Shown here in pieces: positions 58,735 to 64,000 of a DNA stretch of 64,000 bases; position 1 is the first letter of the stretch, and each line of letters begins with the position of its first letter. The DNA is from Streptomyces sp. CB01373 (lineage in GTDB: Bacteria; Actinomycetota; Actinomycetes; Streptomycetales; Streptomycetaceae): positions 249,629-313,628 of the forward strand of contig NZ_NNBK01000011.1 of assembly GCF_002803075.1 (NCBI RefSeq), read 5' to 3'. Under the pieces are notes generated by a model, which saw only the letters and a list, made by a program, of their open reading frames with translations, did no database searches and was not told where the DNA came from. Both the position numbers and the translations under genes were made by a program.

Positions 58735-59784
58735 ATGCGCCGGGTGTCCCGTATAGCGGTCGCGAGTGTCGCGACCGCAGCTCTCGCCGTCACTGTTTCC
58801 GCATGTGGCAGCAGCTCGTCCAGCTCGTCGGCCGGTGGCGGCGACAAGAACCTCGGTCTTGCCCTCGCCTACGACGTCGGCGGCAAGGGCGACCAGTCCT
58901 TCAACGACGCCGCCACGGCCGGCATGGACAAGGCCGACCAGGAGTTCGGTTACAAGAGCACTGCCGTCGAGCCGCAGGACGGTGAGTCGGACGCGGACAA
59001 GGTACAGCGCCTGGAGACGCTCGCCAAGCAGGGCTACAACCCGGTGATCGGCGTCGGCTTCGCCTACGCGCCGGCCGTCAAGGCCGCCGCCGCCAAGTTC
59101 CCGAAGACCACCTTCGGCATCGTCGACGACAACCAGATCTCGGCGAGCAACGTCACCGACCTGGTCTTCCACGAGGAGCAGGCCTCCTACCTGGCCGGTG
59201 TCGCCGCCGCCAAGACGACCAAGACGAACACCGTCGGCTTCGTCGGCGGCGTGGACGTCCCGCTCATCCACAAGTTCGAGGCGGGCTTCAAGCAGGGCGT
59301 CGCGGACACCAAGAAGGGTGTCACGGTCAAGTCGCAGTACCTGACCCAGACCGCCGAGGAGGGCGGTTTCTCCAGCCCCGACAAGGGTGAGAACGCCGCC
59401 AACGGCCAGATCGACGCCGGTGCCGACGTCGTCTACGCCGCCGCGGGCCTGTCCGGCCAGGGTGTGATCAAGGCCGCCTCCGAGCACAAGATCTGGGCCA
59501 TCGGCGTCGACTCCGACCAGTACAAGCAGGGCGCGCTGGCCAAGTACAAGGACTCGATCCTCACCTCGGCCATGAAGGACGTCTCCGGCGCGGTCTTCAA
59601 CCTGGCCAAGTCCGTCAAGGACGGCAAGCCCGAGACCGGTGAGGTGCGCGCCAGCCTGGCCACCGGCGGTGTGAGCCTTTCCGACTCCAACCCCGTCTTC
59701 AAGAAGAACGCCGACCTCCAGAAGGCGATCAAGAAGGCCGAGGAAGCCATCAAGAACGGCTCGATCACGGTCAAGGACTCCTGA
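58735..59784 (+). CDS. BmpA/PnrA-family nucleoside-binding lipoprotein (copy 2)
   Basis: It has 349 residues and is collinear with copy 1 throughout, with roughly two thirds of residues identical by eye. The lipobox is VSAC (about 21-24), then a serine run. BMP blocks: LAYDVGGKGDQSFNDAATAGMDKA, VIGVGFAYAPAVKAAAAKFPKTTFGIVDDN, HEEQASYLAGVAAA and GFVGGVDVPLIHKFEAGF. AGGAG lies nine bases before the ATG. It has its own promoter and is separated from copy 1 by a terminator, so the two can be expressed at different levels. Confidence 0.92.
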   Translation: MRRVSRIAVASVATAALAVTVSACGSSSSSSSAGGGDKNLGLALAYDVGGKGDQSFNDAATAGMDKADQEFGYKSTAVEPQDGESDADKVQRLETLAKQGYNPVIGVGFAYAPAVKAAAAKFPKTTFGIVDDNQISASNVTDLVFHEEQASYLAGVAAAKTTKTNTVGFVGGVDVPLIHKFEAGFKQGVADTKKGVTVKSQYLTQTAEEGGFSSPDKGENAANGQIDAGADVVYAAAGLSGQGVIKAASEHKIWAIGVDSDQYKQGALAKYKDSILTSAMKDVSGAVFNLAKSVKDGKPETGEVRASLATGGVSLSDSNPVFKKNADLQKAIKKAEEAIKNGSITVKDS

Positions 59785-59970
59785 CCGAACGACCGCGGGC
59801 GGCCCCTCGTAGGGATGGCCTGAACGACGCTGCGGCGGCAGCGTCACGGCGGCGGAACGGGGTGTGGAAGCGCACAGCGACTCGCACCCCGTTCACGCGG
59901 CAGAATGCTCGGAACGGATCGAGGACAAGTCAAGGTCGATCAGGTCCGGGCACTATTTAAAGCAGGGGCG

Positions 59971-59982
59971 CTACGCGCGTAG
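59971..59982 (+). promoter_or_regulatory. CTACGCGCGTAG palindrome before the nucleoside ABC operon
   Basis: A perfect 12-bp palindrome matching the sites before both bmpA genes. The AT-rich CACTATTTAAAGC just upstream (59951-59963) may contain the -10 region, putting the palindrome just after the transcription start. A 10-bp stem (59855-59864 / 59885-59894) lies further upstream. Confidence 0.55.
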
Positions 59983-60011
59983 AGCGGCCCCTTTCCCCAA
60001 GGAGAGTCGCC

Positions 60012-61607
60012 ATCGACGCGTCCAGCAGCCCTCCGCTCACCGCCCAGCCGACCATCGCGGTAGAGCTCGCGGGCATCACCAAACGGTTCCCCGGGGTCGT
60101 GGCCAACCACGACATCCACCTGACGGTCCGCAAGGGAACCGTGCACGCCCTCGTCGGCGAGAACGGCGCCGGCAAGTCCACCCTGATGAAGATCCTCTAC
60201 GGCATGCAGAAGCCGGACGAGGGCACCATCGCGGTCGACGGCGAGGAGGTGAGCTTCGGCAGTCCCGCCGACGCCATCGCCCGCGGCATCGGCATGGTCC
60301 ACCAGCACTTCATGCTGGCCGACAACATGACCGTGCTGGAGAACGTCGCCCTCGGCAGCGAGAAGCTGTACGGCATCGGCGGCGGCGCCCGCAGGAAGAT
60401 CAAGGAGATCTCCGACCGCTACGGCCTCGGCGTCCGCCCCGACGCCCTGGTCGAGAACCTCGGCGTCGCCGACCGTCAGCGCGTGGAGATCCTCAAGGTC
60501 CTCTACCGCGGCGCCCGCACCCTCATCCTCGACGAGCCGACCGCCGTGCTCGTCCCGCAGGAGGTCGACGCGCTCTTCGACAACCTGCGCGAGCTCAAGG
60601 CCGAGGGCCTGTCGGTCATCTTCATCTCCCACAAGCTGGGCGAGGTCCTGTCGGTCGCGGACGACATCACCGTCATCCGCCGCGGCACCACCGTGGGCAC
60701 GGCCGTTCCCGCCGAGACCACCTCGCGCCAGCTCGCCGAGATGATGGTCGGCAGCGAACTGCCCACCCCGGAGACCGCCGAGTCCACGGTCACCGACCGC
60801 GCGGTCCTCACCGTCGACAAGCTGCGCCTGGAGGCCGAGGGCGGCCGGGCCGTCCTCGACGACATCAGCTTCACCATCCGCGCCGGCGAGGTCCTCGGCC
60901 TCGCGGGCGTCGAGGGCAACGGCCAGACCGAGCTGATCGAGGCGCTCATCGGCCTGAAGTCCGCCGACTCCGGCACGATCACCCTCGGGGACGAGGACGT
61001 CACCTCCTGGCCCACCCGCAGGCGCCGCGAGTCCGGCGTCGGCTACATCCCCGAGGACCGCCACCGGCACGGGCTCCTGCTGGAGGCCCCGCTGTGGGAG
61101 AACCGCATCCTCGGCCACGTCACCGAGCGCCCCAACGCCAAGGGCTTCTGGCTCGACCCCAAGGGTGCCCAGGAGGACACCCGCCGGATCGTCGAGGAGT
61201 ACGACGTCCGCACCCCCGGCATCGACGTCACCGCCGCCTCCCTGTCCGGCGGCAACCAGCAGAAGCTGATCGTCGGCCGTGAGATGAGCCACAGCCCCAA
61301 GTTCCTGATCGCCGCCCACCCCACCCGCGGTGTGGACGTCGGCGCGCAGGCCGCGATCTGGGACCACATCCGTGAGGCCCGCCGCGAGGGCCTGGCGGTG
61401 CTGCTGATCTCCGCCGACCTGGACGAGCTGATCGGTCTGTCCGACACCCTGCGGGTGATCTACAACGGCCGCCTGGTCGCCGACGCCGACCCCGCCACCA
61501 TCACCCCCGAGCAACTGGGCTCGGCCATGACGGGTGCCGCGTCCGGCCATCTGGAAGACACCGAAACCACCGCGGAAGACGCCGGTCCGGAGGACGAGGC
61601 CCGATGA
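60012..61607 (+). CDS. nucleoside ABC importer ATPase (two ABC domains), apparent ATC start
   Basis: It has 531 residues. Domain 1: VELAGITKRFPGVVANHDIHLTVRKG, Walker A GENGAGKST (about 49-57), degenerate signature GVADRQRVEIL, Walker B TLILDEPTAVL. Domain 2: GVEGNGQTELIEAL in place of Walker A, LSGGNQQKLIVGREM and the weak Walker B FLIAAHPTRGVDVG. This is the NupO/RbsA-like layout. No ATG, GTG or TTG occurs in frame between the upstream stop at 59958 and GTG 60099, which would cut off the first strand. The ATC at 60012 has AAGGAGAG about seven bases upstream and the expected N-terminus follows it. Confidence 0.88.
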   Translation: MDASSSPPLTAQPTIAVELAGITKRFPGVVANHDIHLTVRKGTVHALVGENGAGKSTLMKILYGMQKPDEGTIAVDGEEVSFGSPADAIARGIGMVHQHFMLADNMTVLENVALGSEKLYGIGGGARRKIKEISDRYGLGVRPDALVENLGVADRQRVEILKVLYRGARTLILDEPTAVLVPQEVDALFDNLRELKAEGLSVIFISHKLGEVLSVADDITVIRRGTTVGTAVPAETTSRQLAEMMVGSELPTPETAESTVTDRAVLTVDKLRLEAEGGRAVLDDISFTIRAGEVLGLAGVEGNGQTELIEALIGLKSADSGTITLGDEDVTSWPTRRRRESGVGYIPEDRHRHGLLLEAPLWENRILGHVTERPNAKGFWLDPKGAQEDTRRIVEEYDVRTPGIDVTAASLSGGNQQKLIVGREMSHSPKFLIAAHPTRGVDVGAQAAIWDHIREARREGLAVLLISADLDELIGLSDTLRVIYNGRLVADADPATITPEQLGSAMTGAASGHLEDTETTAEDAGPEDEAR

Positions 61608-62731
61608 AGAAGTTCGACAAGGAGCGCGTGCTCCTCGCGGTGGCCGGCCCGGTCATCGCGCTCGTCGCGGCGATCCTGCTGACCTCGGTCGTGCTGATCG
61701 CCTCGGGCAAGAGCCCGATCGAGCCGTACACGCTGATGCTCGAGCAGGCGTCGTACTCCGACGTCCAGGTGCTGATCATCAACCAGGCGTCGATGTACTA
61801 CCTGGCGGCGCTCGCGGTGGCCGTCGGCTTCCGCATGAACCTGTTCAACATCGGCGTCGACGGCCAGTACCGGCTCGCCGCGATGATGACCGCCGTCGTC
61901 GGCGCCCACCTGGCGCTGCCGTCCTTCCTGCAGATACCGACGCTGCTGCTCGTCGGCATGCTCACCGGCGCCCTCTGGGCCGGTGTCGCGGGTCTGCTGA
62001 AGGTCACCCGGGGCGTGAGCGAGGTCGTCGCCACGATCATGCTCAACGCCATCGCCACCAGCCTCATCGGCTACCTCACCCTCAGCGACGTCTTCGGTGT
62101 GCAGGTCGGCAACAACATGACGACCGGCACCATGAAGGAGTCCGGCTGGGTCTCGGGCATCGACCTCGGCTCGGACGTCGGCCAGATCTACGGCCTGGTC
62201 CTCCTCGCCGTCGTCATGGGCGTCGTCTACTGGATCGTCCTCAACCGCACCCGCTTCGGCTTCGACCTGCGCGCCACCGGCGCGTCGGAGAGCGCCGCCG
62301 CCGCATCCGGTGTGAACGCCAAGAAGATGGTGCTCACCGCCATGCTGATCTCCGGCGCGGTCGCGGGCCTGTCCGGCCTGCCGCTGCTGCTCGGCGACGC
62401 CCACACCTACAGCCTGAGCTTCCCGACCGGCCTCGGCTTCACCGGCATCACCATCGCCCTGCTCGGCCGCAACAACCCGGTCGGCATCGCCTTCGCCGCC
62501 CTCCTGATCGCCTTCCTCGACAAGGCCTCTCCCGCCCTCGACTACGCCACCCCCGTGGCGTACGAGAAGGAGATCGCCACCATCATGCAGGGCCTGATCG
62601 TCTTCGCGGTCGTCATCTCCTACGAGGCCGTTCGCCAGTGGGGCCTGCGCCGCCAGCAGAAGCAGGTCGGCGCCGAGCTCGCCGCGGCCGCCGCCCAGAA
62701 CAACGTCCAGAAGAAGGAGGTGGCGGCCTGA
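61604..62731 (+). CDS. nucleoside ABC importer permease 1 (BPD_transp_2)
   Basis: It has 375 residues and about nine or ten membrane helices. It belongs to the branched-chain/nucleoside permease family: FRMNLFNIGVDGQYRLAAMMTA, VSEVVATIMLNAIATSLIGYL, RATGASESAAAASGVN (the EAA-like coupling loop) and GITIALLGRNNPVGIAFAALLIAFL. This is the NupP-type partner. Its ATG overlaps the ATPase stop as ATGA and its stop overlaps the next ATG, so the genes are translationally coupled. Confidence 0.93.
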   Translation: MKKFDKERVLLAVAGPVIALVAAILLTSVVLIASGKSPIEPYTLMLEQASYSDVQVLIINQASMYYLAALAVAVGFRMNLFNIGVDGQYRLAAMMTAVVGAHLALPSFLQIPTLLLVGMLTGALWAGVAGLLKVTRGVSEVVATIMLNAIATSLIGYLTLSDVFGVQVGNNMTTGTMKESGWVSGIDLGSDVGQIYGLVLLAVVMGVVYWIVLNRTRFGFDLRATGASESAAAASGVNAKKMVLTAMLISGAVAGLSGLPLLLGDAHTYSLSFPTGLGFTGITIALLGRNNPVGIAFAALLIAFLDKASPALDYATPVAYEKEIATIMQGLIVFAVVISYEAVRQWGLRRQQKQVGAELAAAAAQNNVQKKEVAA

Positions 62732-63993
62732 TGTCCACCGCGACCATCGCCAAGCCGCAGGCCAAACAGCCCGGCAAGGGCAGCCGCCGTGTCTCCCTCC
62801 CGGTACTCCTGCTGATCATCGCGGGCGTGCTGGTCCTGACCTCGGTCGTCCGCATCGTCACCGGCGCGAACGGCATCACCTCGACCGGCCAGATGTCCAC
62901 CGCGCTGCGCCTGGCCGTCCCGATCGGCCTCGCCGGCCTCGGCGGCCTGTGGGCCGAGCGGTCCGGCGTCGTCAACATCGGCCTCGAGGGCATGATGATC
63001 CTCGGCACCTGGTTCGGCGCATGGGCCGGCTACCAGTGGGGCCCGTGGGCCGGTGTCGTCTTCGGCATCATCGGCGGCGCGCTCGGCGCCGTCCTGCACG
63101 CCATCGCCACGGTGACCTTCAACGTCAACCACATCGTCTCCGGTGTGGCGATCAACATCCTGGCACTCGGCACCACCCGCTACCTGTCGAAGTTCACCTT
63201 CGAGCACGCCCCCGGGGGCTCCTCGAAGCAGTCTCCGCCGATCGACTCGCTCGGCACCTTCGACGTACCGGGCCTGTCCAGCTGGCTGGAGACCCTCAAC
63301 GGCAAGCACTGGTTCCTGGTCTCCGACGTCGCCGGCCTGCTCGGCGGTCTGATCACCGGCCTGTCGCCGCTGACCGTCGTCGCGGTCGCCCTGGTGCCGC
63401 TGTCCTGGTGGGTGCTGTGGCGCACCGCCTTCGGGCTGCGCCTGCGCTCCTGCGGCGAGAACCCGGTGGCCGCCGAGTCGCTCGGCGTCAACGTCTACAA
63501 GTACAAGTACATCGCCGTGATCATCTCCGGCGGCTTCGCCGGCCTGGGCGGCGCGTTCCTGTCCATCGTGGCCTCGAACGTCTACCTCGACGGCCAGACC
63601 GCCGGCCGCGGTTACATCGGTCTCGCCGCGATGATCTTCGGCAACTGGATGCCGGGCGGCCTCGCCCTCGGCGCCGGCCTGTTCGGCTACACCGACAGCC
63701 TGAACCTGCGTGGCGGCACGACCAACGTGCACGCGCTGATCCTGTTGCTTGCGATCCTGCTGGTGTTCGGCGCGGCATACCTGCTCTGGAAGAAGAGGCT
63801 GGTGCCCGCCGTCATCACCGCCGTGGTCTCGGCGGGGATGTTCGCCTGGTACCTCGGCACCCACGAGGTGCCCAAGCAGGTCGTGACCGCCACGCCGTAC
63901 ATCGTCACCCTGCTGGTGCTGTCGCTCTCGGCACAGCACCTGCGGATGCCGAAGGCGGACGGTCAGCCGTACCGGAAGGGACAGGGCAAGTGA
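62731..63993 (+). CDS. nucleoside ABC importer permease 2 (BPD_transp_2)
   Basis: It has 420 residues and about ten membrane helices. NupQ-type blocks: LAVPIGLAGLGGLWAERSGVVNIGLEGMMILGTWFGAW, NHIVSGVAINILALGTTRYL, LRSCGENPVAAESLGVNVYKYKYIAVIISGGFAGLGGAFL and GRGYIGLAAMIFGNWMPGG. A longer loop (about residues 155-195) and a long C-terminal section past the core distinguish it from permease 1. It completes the importer with the ATPase and the BmpA lipoproteins. Confidence 0.93.
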   Translation: MSTATIAKPQAKQPGKGSRRVSLPVLLLIIAGVLVLTSVVRIVTGANGITSTGQMSTALRLAVPIGLAGLGGLWAERSGVVNIGLEGMMILGTWFGAWAGYQWGPWAGVVFGIIGGALGAVLHAIATVTFNVNHIVSGVAINILALGTTRYLSKFTFEHAPGGSSKQSPPIDSLGTFDVPGLSSWLETLNGKHWFLVSDVAGLLGGLITGLSPLTVVAVALVPLSWWVLWRTAFGLRLRSCGENPVAAESLGVNVYKYKYIAVIISGGFAGLGGAFLSIVASNVYLDGQTAGRGYIGLAAMIFGNWMPGGLALGAGLFGYTDSLNLRGGTTNVHALILLLAILLVFGAAYLLWKKRLVPAVITAVVSAGMFAWYLGTHEVPKQVVTATPYIVTLLVLSLSAQHLRMPKADGQPYRKGQGK

Positions 63994-64000
63994 GCGCGGA
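63990..64000 (+). CDS. start of next gene, cut by window edge
   Basis: A GTG overlaps the permease stop as GTGA, and reads V-S-A before the sequence ends. In other Streptomyces a cytidine deaminase gene follows this importer, which would fit nucleoside salvage, but too little is visible to confirm it. Confidence 0.35.

Noticed and set aside
1..64000. Search by eye for tRNA, rRNA, CRISPR arrays, prophage and autonomous insertion sequences
   Set aside because: No cloverleaf with CCA-type end, no ribosomal RNA blocks, no regularly spaced direct repeats and no transposase or integrase gene were found. A tRNA scan would be needed to be certain.

Overview
The window is high-GC actinobacterial chromosome and almost certainly Streptomyces. 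Codon third positions are strongly GC-biased, GTG starts are frequent, many genes overlap as ATGA/GTGA, and the content is typical core-arm Streptomyces: mdh, a long-form glyA, trpS, sdhCDAB, ECF sigma factors, an SCO4848-family protein and a BmpA/Nup-type nucleoside importer. From memory, the order resembles the mdh-to-nucleoside-transporter stretch of S. coelicolor. I see no rRNA, tRNA, CRISPR array, prophage or autonomous insertion sequence.

Layout, left half. 1-919 is the 3' end of mdh. 1130-4107 is a three-gene operon of unknown function whose first two products share a short beta-rich motif. 4158-7051 holds a divergent CMD-domain/MocR pair and an EamA-type transporter. 7181-9923 holds a ZTP-type riboswitch, glyA and trpS. 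10087-15562 holds a 2H phosphoesterase, a DprE2-like reductase, a YihY protein, a D-Ala-D-Ala carboxypeptidase and a membrane-tethered metallophosphoesterase. 15732-22015 holds a peptide-type binding protein and a two-component system divergent from an MMPL exporter. 22008-26743 is small accessory genes (Uma2, TetR, DCC-family, VOC, two TM2-domain proteins) with a MITE-like repeat and a pair of palindromic operators. 26837-30243 is sdhCDAB.

Layout, right half. 30392-37087 holds an OHCU decarboxylase-like gene, a GH20 hexosaminidase, two small unknown genes, two paralogous ECF sigma factors and a likely membrane anti-sigma factor. 37307-40723 holds an L,D-transpeptidase lipoprotein, an acyl-CoA mutase large subunit and a LysE-type exporter. 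40843-55542 is a surface-glycopolymer locus: acyltransferase, two polysialyltransferase-like proteins each paired with a GT2, a GT8-like/TPR/pyruvyltransferase fusion, a possible GT29-like protein, a DUF6716-like protein, a CMP-nonulosonate synthetase fused to a KdsC-like phosphatase, a NeuB-family synthase and a GT52-like protein. No NeuC-type epimerase is seen, which fits a Kdn-type (teichulosonic acid) polymer of the kind known from Streptomyces walls. 55885-63993 holds an M20 amidohydrolase and a nucleoside ABC importer: two tandem BmpA lipoproteins, a double ATPase apparently starting at ATC, and two permeases. A palindromic site, CTACGCGCGTAG or a close variant, precedes each of the three transcription units of that importer.

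Three points most deserve a second look: the 1130-4107 operon with its shared motif, the nonulosonic-acid locus with its duplicated GT2/polysialyltransferase modules, and the importer's repeated operator and non-canonical start codon. All functional calls come from reading the sequence; no database search was run.
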